This document shows positions 35,471 through 47,875 of a DNA stretch of 64,000 nucleotides, piece after piece. How positions within the stretch are numbered: the stretch's first letter is position 1; every line of letters begins with the position of its first letter. A program made the position numbers and the translations under genes. Source of the stretch: Paraburkholderia elongata (lineage in GTDB: Bacteria > Pseudomonadota > Gammaproteobacteria > Burkholderiales > Burkholderiaceae); contig NZ_WOEZ01000040.1 of assembly GCF_013177735.1 (NCBI RefSeq), positions 1 to 64,000 of the forward strand. The letters run 5' to 3'. The notes under the pieces are model-generated. The model was not told the DNA's origin, ran no database searches, and saw nothing but the letters and a program-made list of their open reading frames with translations.

Positions 35471-37717
35471 TCAGATGTCGAGCGGATCGACTTCGAGATT
35501 CCAGCGCAGCACGCCCTTCAGGCCGCGCAGCATCGGCTGCCACGCGCGCAAGGTGGCTTGCAACGCGGCACGCGAGGCGCTCTCGATCAGCAATTGCGCA
35601 CGATGCACGTGCATCACCTTGACGATGGTGAGCGGCACGGCGTCGTAGACCGTCACACGCGCGGCGGCCGGGATCTCCGTCAGCGCGGCCGCGGCCTGCT
35701 GCAAGAAGGCGACCGCGGCTTCGAGCGTGCGGCCTTCGGCGCGCAGCAAAGCCTGATAGGCGAACGGCGGCAGATGAGCGTCGCGCCGCTCGGCCAGCGT
35801 CGAATTGGCAAAGCCGACGTAGTCATGCCGCCCCAGCGCGTGATACAGCGCATGGCGCGGGTAACGCGTCTGCACCAGCACTTCGCCCGGCAACCCGGCG
35901 CGGCCCGCCCGGCCACTTACTTGCATCAATTGCGCGAAGAGGCGTTCGCTCGCGCGGAAGTCGTGTGAAAACAAGGCGGTGTCGGCGTTCAGCACGCCGA
36001 CCAGCGACACCCGCTGGAAGTCGTGGCCCTTCGCAATCATCTGCGTGCCGACGAGGATATCGACCTCGCCTGCGTGGACATCAGAGAACAGCGCCTGCGC
36101 GCTGCCTTTGCGGCGCGTGCTGTCGGCGTCGATGCGCAGCACGCGGGCGCCGGGTACTGCGCTCGCCAGCGTTTCTTCGACGCGTTGCGTGCCGCGTCCC
36201 ATCGGTGCGATGTCAACATTGCCACAGTCCGGACACGAGCGCGGAATGCGCGATTCCCAGCCGCAGTGGTGACAGCGCAGCGCGCGCTCGGGTTTGTGCA
36301 GCACGACGTAGGCGCTGCAACGCGGACAGCCGGCCACCCAGCCGCAGGCATCGCAGGCGAGCTGCGGCGCGTAACCACGCCGGTTGAGGAACACGAGACT
36401 CTGCTCACCGCGCTCGAGCCGGGCCTTTAACGCCGCGATCAACGGCCCGGACAAACCCTCCACCGAGGCCCGCCCGCGCCGCCGCTCTTCTTCCAGATCG
36501 ATCAGCTTGACGGTCGGCAGGACGGCCTCGGCGACCGCACGGCGCGACAGGGTAAGACGCTTATAGCGCCCCTGATCCGCCTGCCACCAGCTTTCCAGCG
36601 ACGGCGTAGCCGAGCCGAGCACGACCGGCAAACCGAGTTGCTTGGCGCGATAGATCGCCAGATCACGCGCCGAATAGCGCAGGCCTTCCTGCTGCTTGTA
36701 GGCCGGATCGTGTTCCTCGTCGACGACGATGATCGCAAGTTTTGGCAGCGAGGCTAGCACCGCCAGCCGCGTGCCGAGCACAATGCGGGCGCGCCCCGTG
36801 TGCGCGGCGAACCAGTTGCGGGCCCGTTCGCCTTCTGCGAGGCCGCTGTGCAGCGTGACGATCGACGTGCCTTCGAGCGCGGCAAAGCGCGCACGGAAGG
36901 CCGACTCAAACTGCGGCGTCAGATTGATTTCAGGGACGAGGACGAGTGCCTGCGAGTCGGGCTTCGCTGCCAGAATCTCGGCGAGCGCGCGCAGATACAC
37001 TTCGGTCTTGCCGCTGCCCGTCACGCCGTGCAGCAGGAACGGTGCGAAACCGTTCGCGTCGCGGATCGCTTCGACTGCGCTCGCCTGTTCGTCGGTGAGG
37101 GTAGGCAGGGTGGGTGCGGGCGTATCCGGCGATGCGGGGGTGGCGAGCACCTCGGCGGCTTCGATCACCTCCAGCGCAACCCAGCCTTCGGCTTGCCATG
37201 TGTCCAAAGTGGCAATGGCTTTGGGATGGAGCGCGCGAGCGTCGGCGGCGATCAGAAATTCCGCCTCGGCGAGAGCCTCGGCAAGCTTGCGCAACGCGCT
37301 GGCGCGCACAGGCAATGTTTGCGGCAGCGCGGCGCGACCCTCCGCCGTCAGGCTATAACGCTCTTCCGGTGCGAACAGTCGCGACCAGCGCGAGGCGTCG
37401 CGCAGGGCTTGCGGCAAAGCGGGCAAAGCCACTTCCCCGAGGCCGCGTTGATAGTAGTCGGCAGCGAAGGCTGTCAAAGCCAGCCATTCGGCAGACACTG
37501 GCGGGCAGGCGGTGCAGACATGGTTGACCGCCCGCAGGCGCTCAGCGGGCACATCACTGTGAGTGGTCACTTCGCATACGAGGCCCACCACGTGACGCTT
37601 GCCGAACGGCACGCTCACCAGCATGCCCGGCGCGACGCGCTCGGGCATGTCGCAGCGGTAGTCGAACAAAGTCGGCAGCGGATGATCCAGCGCGACGCGG
37701 ACGAACACGTCACTCAC
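35471..37717 (-). CDS. priA: Primosomal protein N' (replication restart helicase PriA)
   Basis: 748 residues from GTG 37717 (SDVFVRVALDHPLPTLFDY); E. coli PriA has 732. The N-terminal 3'-DNA-binding domain includes GMLVSVPFGKRHVVGLV. Walker A is HGVTGSGKTEVY (near 246) and the DEAH-type box is VVDEEHDPAYKQQEG. The two zinc-binding clusters are CDACGWVAGCPRC and CHHCGWES with CPDCGN, and GTQMIAKGHDF and QVSGRAGR follow. It binds stalled forks and D-loops and reloads the replicative helicase. Confidence 0.96.
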   Translation of the reverse strand: MSDVFVRVALDHPLPTLFDYRCDMPERVAPGMLVSVPFGKRHVVGLVCEVTTHSDVPAERLRAVNHVCTACPPVSAEWLALTAFAADYYQRGLGEVALPALPQALRDASRWSRLFAPEERYSLTAEGRAALPQTLPVRASALRKLAEALAEAEFLIAADARALHPKAIATLDTWQAEGWVALEVIEAAEVLATPASPDTPAPTLPTLTDEQASAVEAIRDANGFAPFLLHGVTGSGKTEVYLRALAEILAAKPDSQALVLVPEINLTPQFESAFRARFAALEGTSIVTLHSGLAEGERARNWFAAHTGRARIVLGTRLAVLASLPKLAIIVVDEEHDPAYKQQEGLRYSARDLAIYRAKQLGLPVVLGSATPSLESWWQADQGRYKRLTLSRRAVAEAVLPTVKLIDLEEERRRGRASVEGLSGPLIAALKARLERGEQSLVFLNRRGYAPQLACDACGWVAGCPRCSAYVVLHKPERALRCHHCGWESRIPRSCPDCGNVDIAPMGRGTQRVEETLASAVPGARVLRIDADSTRRKGSAQALFSDVHAGEVDILVGTQMIAKGHDFQRVSLVGVLNADTALFSHDFRASERLFAQLMQVSGRAGRAGLPGEVLVQTRYPRHALYHALGRHDYVGFANSTLAERRDAHLPPFAYQALLRAEGRTLEAAVAFLQQAAAALTEIPAAARVTVYDAVPLTIVKVMHVHRAQLLIESASRAALQATLRAWQPMLRGLKGVLRWNLEVDPLDI

Positions 37718-38181
37718 GCGGCGGTGTGGATCAGGTAGATGGATGCGGCACAACGCCGCGTCACGGTGCACATTGAGCAAACGGCGAACCCATCGAAGTT
37801 AAAGTAAAACTTCAATTTCCGCGCTAAATTTTGGATTCGGCTGAACAATTGCAATCGGCCCGCTTGCCTGTGGATAACTTTGTTGAGAACTTCGTTCAGA
37901 AGGGCCGAGAACCGCGCCGCAGCGGCCTTCTGTGGGATTCCGCACATTTTGTCGTGAACCCTTGAAACCCTTGCCAGACAAGGCTTAGATCAAATGCGCC
38001 GGTAATGTGCAAGGGCTAGGGCACGACGAAAGCTTCTACCGCGCCGCAGCGTGATCAATGTGCATAAGTCAAGTCTTGACTTTTGCGGGACCAGCATCGG
38101 ACGGCCCGCTGACTACAAATATTCCCTTAGACCGAGAGCCCAGTTCGCTGCGTCGCAGCAAAAATGACAACGGTTACGGCG
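37718..38181. other. priA-hemE spacer with a 17-bp palindrome
   Basis: About 460 bp with no supported gene. It should hold the priA promoter and the hemE 3' region. At 38066-38082 lies a perfect palindrome AAGTCAAG-T-CTTGACTT, which could be a regulator site or a weak terminator hairpin. Confidence 0.45.
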
Positions 38182-39282
38182 TCAGGTTGGTGCATGCGCG
38201 CCGCTGCGAATCGCGCGGCTATGGCGATGTACTTCGTCCACGAGCTCGGCAACATTCTCCGGCGGCGTGAACTGCGAAATGCCGTGGCCGAGATTGAAAA
38301 CATGGCCAGGGTGATTCCCGAAGCTGTCGAGCACGGCGCGCGCCTCCATGCGGATCGAAGCCGGCGGCGCAAACAGCACCGAAGGATCGATATTGCCTTG
38401 CAGCGCCACCTTGCTACCCACGCGCTCGCGCGCTCGGCTCAGGTTCACGGTCCAGTCGAGACCGACCGCATCCACGCCGATATCGGCGATCTCGTCGAGC
38501 CACATCCCGCCGCCCTTCGTGAAGGTGATCACCGGCACTTTTTCGCCGTCGTGATCGCGTTTCAACTGACTCACGACCTGCTTGATGTACTGCAACGAGA
38601 AGCGTTGATAGACGCCGTCCGCGAGCGCCCCGCCCCACGTGTCGAAAATCATCACGGCTTGCGCGCCGGCTTCGATCTGCGCATTCAGATACGCCGCAAC
38701 CGACTTCGCGTTGACGTCGAGAATGCGGTGCATCAGGTCCGGGCGCGCGTACAACATGGATTTGACGGTGCGGAAGTCCGCCGACCCGCCGCCTTCGACC
38801 ATGTAGCACGCCAGTGTCCACGGGCTGCCTGAAAACCCGATCAGCGGCACGCGCTGACGGCCTTGCGCGTCGGTGAGCGCGGTGCGGATTTCGCGCACCG
38901 CGTCGGTCACGTAGCGCAGCGTGGCGTCGATATCCGGCACCGCGAGGCGCGCCACATCGTCTTCCGTGCGCACCGGCCGGGCGAATTGCGGGCCCTCGCC
39001 GGTAACGAACTCGAGACCGAGGCCCATAGCGTCCGGCACCGTCAGGATGTCGGAGAACAGGATCGCGGCGTCGAGCGGATAGCGCTCAAGCGGTTGCAGC
39101 GTGACCTCCGTTGCGTACGCCGGGTTCTTCGCCAGACCGAGGAAACTGCCCGCGCGACCCCGCGTGGCGTTGTATTCCGGCAGGTAGCGGCCAGCCTGCC
39201 GCATCAGCCAGATCGGCGTGTAGTCGGTCGGCTGGCGCAGCAGCGCGCGCAGGAAAGTGTCGTTCAGGAGTTTATGGGCCAC
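38182..39282 (-). CDS. hemE: Uroporphyrinogen decarboxylase
   Basis: 366 residues from GTG 39282, giving the usual [20 protein letters not shown] start; the frame is open seven codons further upstream. Family signatures: [15 protein letters not shown] (N-terminal, substrate-binding Arg), [30 protein letters not shown] and [14 protein letters not shown]. It removes four acetate carboxyls from uroporphyrinogen III to give coproporphyrinogen III in haem synthesis. Confidence 0.97.
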   Translation of the reverse strand: MAHKLLNDTFLRALLRQPTDYTPIWLMRQAGRYLPEYNATRGRAGSFLGLAKNPAYATEVTLQPLERYPLDAAILFSDILTVPDAMGLGLEFVTGEGPQFARPVRTEDDVARLAVPDIDATLRYVTDAVREIRTALTDAQGRQRVPLIGFSGSPWTLACYMVEGGGSADFRTVKSMLYARPDLMHRILDVNAKSVAAYLNAQIEAGAQAVMIFDTWGGALADGVYQRFSLQYIKQVVSQLKRDHDGEKVPVITFTKGGGMWLDEIADIGVDAVGLDWTVNLSRARERVGSKVALQGNIDPSVLFAPPASIRMEARAVLDSFGNHPGHVFNLGHGISQFTPPENVAELVDEVHRHSRAIRSGAHAPT

Positions 39283-39500
39283 GTTGCGTACGACTGAGGG
39301 CAAAGAAGCATTTTACCGGACCCGGCTCGCCGTATCGCGCTTGATGCGGGCAATAACGCTCACGCACCTGGCTTGCGGCTGACTTTTTTGCCACGCCGTG
39401 CGGCGCCATGACTCAGCTGAACGGCCAATGTTCAAGCGCGAATCGCCGGGCTATCCTCCGACAGCCTTACCAAACAATAACGCGCAACGAAGGAGACTCG

Positions 39501-40298
39501 ATGAACAAGGCAGCACTCGCACTGCTCGGCGTTCTGGCCAGTGTTTTGATGCACGCAGGCGTGGCCCAGGCCCAGGCCAGCGCCACCGCCGCGGCGCCCT
39601 CGCGGCTCGACGAAATCCTTACGCGCGGCACGCTGCGCGCCTGTACGACCGGCGACTACAAGCCGTACTCGTTTTACAAGGCAGACGGCCAGTTCGAAGG
39701 CATCGATATCGACATGACCGAGTCGCTCGCCAAATCGCTTGGCGTGAAGGCGGAATTCGTCAAGACGTCGTGGCCGAACCTGATGAACGACTTCGTCGCG
39801 AAATGCGACATCCGCATGGGCGGTGTTTCGCCGACGCTCGAGCGCCAGAAGCGCGCGTTTTTCACTCAGGCGTACATGATCGACGGCAAAACGCCGATCG
39901 TCCGGTGCGACGACGCGAGCAAGTATCAGACGGTGGCGCAGATCGATCAGCCGGCAACCCGCGTGATCGTCAATCCGGGCGGCACCAACGAGCGTTTCGC
40001 CAAGCAGTATTTCCCGCATGCGAACCTGACCGTCTATCCGGACAACGTGACGATCTTCAAACAGATCCTCGCCGGCAAGGCCGACGTGATGGTGACGGAT
40101 GCGTCGGAGACCTTGTTGCAGCAAAAGCTGAATCCAGGGCTCTGCTCGGTGCACCCGGACAAGCCCTTCCAGTATGGCGAGAAAGCCTGGTTGCTGCCGC
40201 GCGGCGATGTGACGTTCCAGCAATACGTCGATCAGTGGTTGCACCTTGTGCGAGCAACTGGCGAGTATCAGGTGATCTCGGATAAATGGCTGAAGTAA
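39501..40298 (+). CDS. Periplasmic PheC-like cyclohexadienyl (arogenate) dehydratase
   Basis: 265 residues from ATG 39501 behind AAGGAG. A cleaved signal peptide ends near AQAQA. The fold is that of amino-acid binding proteins, and it could be annotated as a transporter solute-binding protein. However, it follows Pseudomonas PheC closely at TTGDYKPYSFYKADG, TSWPNLMNDF, IDQPATRVIVNPGGTNERFA and YPDNVTIFKQI, then YVDQWLHL. PheC converts prephenate or arogenate to phenylpyruvate or phenylalanine in the periplasm. No permease genes adjoin, which also favours an enzyme. Transport remains the alternative. Confidence 0.65.
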   Translation: MNKAALALLGVLASVLMHAGVAQAQASATAAAPSRLDEILTRGTLRACTTGDYKPYSFYKADGQFEGIDIDMTESLAKSLGVKAEFVKTSWPNLMNDFVAKCDIRMGGVSPTLERQKRAFFTQAYMIDGKTPIVRCDDASKYQTVAQIDQPATRVIVNPGGTNERFAKQYFPHANLTVYPDNVTIFKQILAGKADVMVTDASETLLQQKLNPGLCSVHPDKPFQYGEKAWLLPRGDVTFQQYVDQWLHLVRATGEYQVISDKWLK

Positions 40299-40821
40299 AG
40301 GTTGTGGGATGCGGCCTGCGGCCCGCTCAACCGGAAAAGCCAGGCGGCTTGATCGATTAATAGGTCCGCATGGCTGACACAATCATGTAACCAGACCCCA
40401 AGGTGTTAAGCAAAACTCGAACAATGCGGTTGAACAGGGGTCCAACGAACCGGCCCTTTGCGCGTCTTTCACGCATGCTCGGGTGTTGCAGCGCAGCGCA
40501 CGCGCTTGCCCGCGAACAGACGGGCTTCGTGACGATGGAAAGCGCCTGCAATACGGCCAACTCGTCCCAAAAAAGATGCGCATGCAACCATTTCATGCGG
40601 AATCGACTGAACGGATTACGCCGCAGTATGCATCGCGAATAGCATCAATCAGGCGTATGAAATTGCGTAACAGTCATCGGTAAAACTTACGCTTAAAACG
40701 TTTCGGATTGGAAATAAGTCCCGCAACGCCTTATCTGGCGGGCGTTACAACCTGAAACACTTTGTTACCGCGCTCGTAGATTAATTCGCCCACAATGCCC
40801 TCAACGGTTTCAACACGGATG
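40299..40821. other. Intergenic region, nothing recognised
   Basis: About 520 bp after the PheC-like gene with only chance frames. I see no repeats or RNA motifs in it apart from the promoter region of the small RNA that follows. Confidence 0.45.
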
Positions 40822-40856
40822 TGGCTGGGTGCGTGGTGTGAGCGGATACAATGCAC

Positions 40857-41012
40857 TTGCCGGTCGGCGTATGCCGAAGCCCTGTGAAGGGGCATCCCTG
40901 CTGGGGCCGTAGTCGGCGCAGGGTCGTCGTCTCAGTCGGTTCCTTCTTTGGTCTCCTCGCGCTAACCCCGTAGCGTGTGGTTTTTAGCGGGCTCCAGGCC
41001 CGCTTTTTTTTC
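40857..41012 (+). ncRNA. Candidate free-standing small RNA
   Basis: An intergenic transcript of about 155 nt is predicted. A TACAAT -10 box lies at 40847-40852; the -35 is weak. The body has successive hairpins (TCGGC-GTAT-GCCGA, GCCC..GGGGC), then a C/U-rich stretch with TCCTTCT and TCTCCTC that could pair with ribosome sites. It ends in a strong terminator. No open frame or downstream plus-strand gene explains that terminator. I could not assign it to 6S, SRP, RNase P or a known riboswitch. Confidence 0.5.
40986..41012 (+). terminator. Intrinsic terminator of the small RNA
   Basis: AGCGGGC / GCCCGCT stem, five-base loop, then nine T in a row. Confidence 0.85.
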
Positions 41013-41181
41013 GTCCGGTCAAGCGTTTGCGAGTTCTTTTTGGCGGTTTCGGCGGGTCGCTTTCGCGGTTATTCAGCCGCGTGTTTTCCCCCTCACTGCC
41101 GCCTTTCACAGCAAACGGTTTCCCACAAAATGTCGGCCGGCGCCGCGCGAATCTTCGTGTGGCGCCGAACCAGCATGGCCA

Positions 41182-42912
41182 TCAGGCCGTCTTGTCTTCC
41201 TGCACCTTCAATTCACTGATCATCCGTTCACGCATGACGAACTTTTGCACTTTGCCGGTCACCGTCATTGGCAATTCGTCGACGAAGCGGATGTACTTCG
41301 GCACCTTGTAGTGAGCGATCTGCCCCTGGCAGAACTGCTGGATTTCCTCGGCTGTGGCCTGCTCTCCTGCGCGCAATACGATCCACGCGCACACTTCCTC
41401 ACCGTATTTCGCGTCGGGCACGCCAAACACCTGCACGGTCTGGATTTTCGGATGGCGGAACAGAAACTCTTCGATCTCACGCGGGTAGATGTTTTCGCCA
41501 CCGCGAATCAGCATGTCCTTCAGGCGGCCGACAATGTTGCAGTAGCCGTCGGCATCGAGCGTCGCCAGATCGCCGGTATGCATCCAGCCGTCGACAATGC
41601 TTTCCCGCGTCTTCTCTTCGTCCCCCCAGTAGCCTTGCATCACCGAATAGCCCTTGGTGCACAGTTCGCCCGTTTCCCCCACCGGCACGATGCTGCCGAG
41701 CGGATCGACGATCTTCACTTCCAGATGCGGCTGAATACGGCCGACCGTCGTGGTGCGCTTGTCGAGCGGGTCGGTGGTCGAACTCTGGAAGGACACCGGA
41801 CTCGTTTCGGTCATGCCATAGGCGATGGTGATCTCGTTCAGATGCATCTTCGCGACGACCTTCTTCATCGTCTCGATCGGGCACGGCGAACCAGCCATGA
41901 TGCCCGTGCGCAGGCGCGAGAAGTCATAGGTGGCGAAGTTCGGATGATCGAGTTCGGCGATGAACATGGTCGGCACACCGTGCAGCGCGGTGCACTGCTC
42001 TTCGGCGACGGCCGCAAGCGTTGCAGCCGGGTCGAAGCCCTCGCCCGGGAACACCATATTCGCGCCGACCGACACGCACGCCAGCACCGCCAGCACCATG
42101 CCGAAGCAGTGATAGAGCGGGACGGGAATGCACAAGCCGTCCTGCTCCGTTAGACGCATCGCCATCGCGATATAGCGCGCATTGTTGACGACATTGCTAT
42201 GCGTCAGCGTCGCGCCCTTCGGATTGCCTGTCGTGCCGCTGGTGAACTGAATGTTGATTGGTTCGTGGCAGGACAGCGTCGCGCCGATGGCGTCGAGCTT
42301 CGCGACGTCGAGTGTCGCGCGGCCCTGCTCGATCACGTCCGAGAAGGTCAGCATACCGGGCGTTTCCGTGTCGCACATGCGAATCACGTAGCGCAGATCT
42401 GGCAAGCGAGCGGCGCGCAGTTCGCCCGGATTTTGCGTCGCCAGTTCCGGTGCGAGCTCCTGCAGCATCTCGAGGTACATCGACGTCTTGAAACGCTCGG
42501 CCGCAATGATCGCTTTGCAGCCGACTTTGTTCAGCGCGTACTCGAGTTCCGCGAGCCGGTAGGCCGGATTGATGTTGACCAGCACCGCGCCGATGCGCGC
42601 GGTGGCGAACTGCGTGAGCAGCCATTCCACGCGGTTTGGCGACCAGATGCCCACCCGGTCGCCCTTCACGATACCCAGTGCGAGAAGCCCGGACGCCAAC
42701 ACGTCGACCTCTTCAGAGAACTCCTTCCACGTCCAGCGAATACGCTGCTCGCGGAATACCACGGCCGGACGGTCAGGGAAGCGCGCCGCGGTGTCGCGCA
42801 GAAATTGACCGAGCGGCGCTTCACTCAACGGAATCTCGGTTGACCCGCGGACGTACGACAAATTGTCTTTGGGTTCGATGAGTGCGCCTTCGCCTGACAT
42901 GTGCGTTGCCAT
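41182..42912 (-). CDS. AMP-forming acyl-CoA synthetase
   Basis: 576 residues of the ANL superfamily. The P-loop-like AMP motif is [18 protein letters not shown] (near 212). Others in order are [46 protein letters not shown] and the C-terminal catalytic Lys of [11 protein letters not shown]. It activates a fatty or other carboxylic acid to its CoA thioester with ATP. Wording fits the medium/long-chain synthetase branch near FadK/FadD or AcsF2 types. Chain length cannot be told from sequence. It stands alone. Confidence 0.88.
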   Translation of the reverse strand: MATHMSGEGALIEPKDNLSYVRGSTEIPLSEAPLGQFLRDTAARFPDRPAVVFREQRIRWTWKEFSEEVDVLASGLLALGIVKGDRVGIWSPNRVEWLLTQFATARIGAVLVNINPAYRLAELEYALNKVGCKAIIAAERFKTSMYLEMLQELAPELATQNPGELRAARLPDLRYVIRMCDTETPGMLTFSDVIEQGRATLDVAKLDAIGATLSCHEPINIQFTSGTTGNPKGATLTHSNVVNNARYIAMAMRLTEQDGLCIPVPLYHCFGMVLAVLACVSVGANMVFPGEGFDPAATLAAVAEEQCTALHGVPTMFIAELDHPNFATYDFSRLRTGIMAGSPCPIETMKKVVAKMHLNEITIAYGMTETSPVSFQSSTTDPLDKRTTTVGRIQPHLEVKIVDPLGSIVPVGETGELCTKGYSVMQGYWGDEEKTRESIVDGWMHTGDLATLDADGYCNIVGRLKDMLIRGGENIYPREIEEFLFRHPKIQTVQVFGVPDAKYGEEVCAWIVLRAGEQATAEEIQQFCQGQIAHYKVPKYIRFVDELPMTVTGKVQKFVMRERMISELKVQEDKTA

Positions 42913-43106
42913 GGTGTTGTCTCCGTGAGCGGAAGCTCGCTCAGTCTATTGAAATGAGATTGAAATCGATTGTGCCACCGGCGTATGTCCGTACGGCATC
43001 AAGTGTTACCCGCCCTCTGAGGCAGCCTTACTGTTGCAGCTGCTCAGCGCTCGATCCGAGCATATGATTTTGCTTACCTTTCCGTAAACGTCAAGTAGAG
43101 GTCAAA

Positions 43107-43133
43107 AAAAAGCAGCCGCGAGGGCTGCTTTTT
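43107..43133 (-). terminator. Intrinsic terminator of the ATP synthase operon
   Basis: AAAAAGCAGCC / GGCTGCTTTTT stem with a short loop, directly after the atpC stop. The minus-strand transcript ends in a long U-tract. Confidence 0.88.
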
Positions 43134-43149
43134 CTCTGATACGTGCTGC

Positions 43150-43575
43150 TTATTTCTGACCGCGCAGCTTGCGCAGACGCTGGATCGCAGCGAGTTGAGC
43201 CGTCGCATACGCCAGTTCCGCTTGCGCGGTGGCGTATTCGAGGTTCGAACCCGTGTTTTGCAGCGCTTCTTCCGCGCGCTTGCGTGCATCTTCGGCCTTG
43301 GCTTCGTCGAGATCCTTGCCGCGGATAGCGGTGTCGGCCAGAACCGTCACTGCGCCCGGTTGGACTTCGAGAATACCGCCGGCGACGAACACAAACTCTT
43401 CTTCGCCGTTTTCAATTTCGATGCGCACCGCACCCGGACGAATCCGCGTGATGAGCGGCGTGTGGCCCGGCAGAATGCCGAGTTCACCCGCTTCGCCCGG
43501 CAGCGCGACGAACTTCGCCTGGCCCGAGAAGATCTGCTCTTCCGCGCTGACGACGTCTACTTTAATGGTTGCCAT
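43150..43575 (-). CDS. atpC: ATP synthase epsilon subunit
   Basis: 141 residues. An N-terminal beta-sandwich ([38 protein letters not shown]) and a C-terminal two-helix region ([16 protein letters not shown]) form the inhibitory part of the F1 central stalk. Last gene of the operon, followed by its terminator. Confidence 0.97.
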   Translation of the reverse strand: MATIKVDVVSAEEQIFSGQAKFVALPGEAGELGILPGHTPLITRIRPGAVRIEIENGEEEFVFVAGGILEVQPGAVTVLADTAIRGKDLDEAKAEDARKRAEEALQNTGSNLEYATAQAELAYATAQLAAIQRLRKLRGQK

Positions 43576-43755
43576 ATCGACTCCTGTCGACGAGTGTTAG
43601 CGCTTTAGCACTTACTTCGGTCTCATGCAGCGCTAGCGCGCCTCGTCCCATGCAAGGCTGGGTTGAGCGTAGTAAGAGGCGCCGGTTTTGCGTTCCAATA
43701 CCGCTTTGAGTATCGATTCGCGCGAGGCCGGCGCCCGCTTCGTTACACCCGACCT

Positions 43756-45168
<1,413 letters not shown>

Positions 45169-45251
45169 TCAATTCTTCACTCGCGCAAAGGCGCAGTTTC
45201 GGTGGGTGCGCCACGAAGGCGCACACAAAGCGGCGTGCTTGACCGTTATGG

Positions 45252-46136
45252 TCAGACTGCCGCTGCGCCACCGACGATTTCCGACAGTTCTTTCGTGATC
45301 GCGGCCTGACGGCTCTTGTTGTACACGAGCTGCAGTTCGTTGATGACCGTCTTCGCGTTGTCCGAAGCGGCCTTCATTGCGACCATTCGTGCCGACTGCT
45401 CCGATGCCATGTTTTCCGCGACGGCCTGATAGACCAGCGCTTCGACATAACGCACCAGCAGTTCGTCCACCACTGCCTGTGCGTCCGGCTCGTAGATGTA
45501 GTCCCACTGCGTGCTCGGCGTCGTGCCGTCTGCGTCCTTGCGCTCGAACTGGTCTGCCGACAGCGGCAGCAGTTGCTCGATCACCGGCTCCTGCTTCATC
45601 GTGTTGACGAAGCGCGTGTACGCGAGGTACACCGCCGAAACCTTGCCTTCCGAGTACAGGTCGAGCTGCACCTTCACCGCGCCGATCAGCTTTTCCAGAT
45701 GCGGCGTGTCGCCCAGATGCACGACATTCGACACCACCTTGGCGCGCAGACGGTTCAGGAAACCCAGACCCTTGGTGCCGATCGCAGTTGCTTCGATCGT
45801 TTTGCCCTGAGCTTCCAGTTCCTTGAACTTCTGCACCGACGCACGCAGCACGTTGGTGTTCATACCACCGCACAAACCTTTATCGGTCGTGACGAGGATG
45901 ATGCCGGCCGTTTTCGCGCCTTCGTTCGACACCATGAACGGGTGACGATACTCCGGGTTCGCACGGCTCATGTGCGCAGCGATATCGCGGACCTTGTCGG
46001 CATACGGGCGAGCAGCGCGCATGCGCTCCTGAGCGCGGCGCATCTTCGATGCGGCCACCATCTCCATCGCTTTCGTGATCTTGCGCGTGTTTTGCACGCT
46101 CTTGATCTTGCCGCGAATTTCCTTCATTCCAGCCAT
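45252..46136 (-). CDS. atpG: ATP synthase gamma subunit
   Basis: 294 residues from ATG 46136 with AAGGAGCAAGCA before it. The N-terminal helix [20 protein letters not shown] and the C-terminal helix [20 protein letters not shown] form the rotor coiled coil; [16 protein letters not shown] [14 protein letters not shown] is the family signature. The longer frame upstream lacks a better start. Confidence 0.97.
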   Translation of the reverse strand: MAGMKEIRGKIKSVQNTRKITKAMEMVAASKMRRAQERMRAARPYADKVRDIAAHMSRANPEYRHPFMVSNEGAKTAGIILVTTDKGLCGGMNTNVLRASVQKFKELEAQGKTIEATAIGTKGLGFLNRLRAKVVSNVVHLGDTPHLEKLIGAVKVQLDLYSEGKVSAVYLAYTRFVNTMKQEPVIEQLLPLSADQFERKDADGTTPSTQWDYIYEPDAQAVVDELLVRYVEALVYQAVAENMASEQSARMVAMKAASDNAKTVINELQLVYNKSRQAAITKELSEIVGGAAAV

Positions 46137-46275
46137 TGCTTGCTCCTTGTCGGCCCGAGTTAGCGTTTCAGCGCTTACTCGGGTCCCATGCAAAGCGATC
46201 GAAGCAGCGCGGGTTCAGTTGCCTGCGGCCCGCGCCGCTTCAAGGTCCGTTTATGCCTTGCGGATCACTCGCGGA

Positions 46276-47817
46276 TCAATAAGCGCCGGACTTCTTGAAG
46301 GCTTTGAGAGCCGTATGCAGCAGGGCCTCGTCGTCCTTCGAGAGTTCCTTGGTATCTTCGATGCGCTTGACCAGGTCAGCGTGCTTCGACTTCAGGTAGT
46401 CACGCAGGCCCTTTTCGAACGGCAGCACTTGCGAAACTTCCAGATCGTCGAGGTAGCCGTTGTTCGCGGCGAACAGCGCGACAGCCAGTTCCCACACTTG
46501 CAGCGGCTGATACTGCGGCTGCTTCAGCAGTTCCGTCACGCGGCGGCCGCGCTCCAGTTGCTTGCGGGTCGCTTCGTCGAGGTCCGATGCGAACTGCGCG
46601 AACGCAGCCAGTTCACGGTACTGTGCGAGGTCGGTACGGATACCGCCCGACAGCTTCTTCACGACCTTGGTTTGGGCCGCACCACCCACGCGCGACACCG
46701 ACACACCGGCGTTAATTGCCGGGCGGATACCTGCGTTGAAGAGGTCGGTTTCCAGGAAGATCTGGCCGTCGGTAATCGAGATCACGTTCGTCGGAACGAA
46801 TGCGGTCACGTCGCCTGCTTGCGTTTCAATGACCGGCAGTGCCGTCAGCGAACCGCTCTTGCCCTTCACTTCGCCGTTCGTGAACTTCTCGACGTACTCT
46901 TCCGAGACGCGAGCAGCACGCTCCAGCAGACGCGAGTGCAGATAGAACACGTCGCCCGGGTAAGCTTCGCGGCCCGGCGGGCGGCGCAGCAGCAGCGAGA
47001 TCTGACGGTATGCCCAAGCTTGCTTGGTCAAATCGTCATAAACGATCAGGGCGTCTTGACCGCGGTCACGGAAGTATTCGCCCATCGAGCAGCCGGCGTA
47101 CGGTGCGAGGTATTGCATTGCCGCCGATTCCGAAGCCGAAGCGGCGACCACGATCGTGTATTCCATCGCGCCGGTTTCTTCCAGCTTGCGCACCACGTTC
47201 ATGATCGACGAAGCCTTCTGGCCGATCGCGACGTAGATACAGAAGAGGTTCTTGCCCTTCTGGTTGATGATCGTGTCGACTGCGACTGCGGTCTTGCCGC
47301 ACTGGCGGTCGCCAATGATCAGCTCTCGCTGGCCACGGCCAACCGGCACCATCGCGTCGATCGACTTCAGACCGGTTTGGACCGGTTCCGAAACCGACTT
47401 ACGCCAGATCACGCCCGGAGCAATCTTTTCGATTGCGTCGGTTTTCTTCGCGTTGATCGGGCCCTTGCCGTCGATCGGGTTGCCGAGTGCATCGACCACG
47501 CGTCCGAGCAGTTCCGGACCCACCGGCACTTCGAGAATGCGGCCCGTTGTCTTGACGATGTCGCCTTCCGAAATGTGTTCGTACTCACCCAGAATCACGG
47601 CGCCGACCGAGTCGCGCTCGAGGTTCAGTGCGAGACCGAAGGTGTTGCCCGGGAATTCGAGCATTTCGCCCTGCATCACTTCCGACAGGCCGTGGATACG
47701 CACGATACCGTCGGTCACGGAGATCACGGTGCCCTGGTTGCGAACGTCTGCGCTCGCTTCAAGGCCCTGGATCCTGCTCTTGATCAGCTCGCTGATCTCA
47801 GAGGGATTGAGTTGCAT
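46276..47817 (-). CDS. atpA: ATP synthase alpha subunit
   Basis: 513 residues. The N-terminal barrel starts [17 protein letters not shown]. Walker A reads [11 protein letters not shown] near 170, with Cys where E. coli has Thr; alpha is the non-catalytic nucleotide subunit. The family arginine lies in the C-terminal VSRVGGAAQ region. It forms the alpha3beta3 ring with AtpD. Confidence 0.98.
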   Translation of the reverse strand: MQLNPSEISELIKSRIQGLEASADVRNQGTVISVTDGIVRIHGLSEVMQGEMLEFPGNTFGLALNLERDSVGAVILGEYEHISEGDIVKTTGRILEVPVGPELLGRVVDALGNPIDGKGPINAKKTDAIEKIAPGVIWRKSVSEPVQTGLKSIDAMVPVGRGQRELIIGDRQCGKTAVAVDTIINQKGKNLFCIYVAIGQKASSIMNVVRKLEETGAMEYTIVVAASASESAAMQYLAPYAGCSMGEYFRDRGQDALIVYDDLTKQAWAYRQISLLLRRPPGREAYPGDVFYLHSRLLERAARVSEEYVEKFTNGEVKGKSGSLTALPVIETQAGDVTAFVPTNVISITDGQIFLETDLFNAGIRPAINAGVSVSRVGGAAQTKVVKKLSGGIRTDLAQYRELAAFAQFASDLDEATRKQLERGRRVTELLKQPQYQPLQVWELAVALFAANNGYLDDLEVSQVLPFEKGLRDYLKSKHADLVKRIEDTKELSKDDEALLHTALKAFKKSGAY

Positions 47818-47875
47818 TATTCGCTCCTGATAGTCAATTCTGTTGCGTGCCAGCCGCTAAAGCGCCTCGGGCGCT

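Noticed and set aside
40857..41012. Identification of the small RNA as 6S, SRP or RNase P RNA
   Set aside because: The SRP loop GGAAGGAAGCAGCC-type motif and RNase P cores are absent, and the neighbours do not match the usual 6S context. Left as an unassigned RNA.
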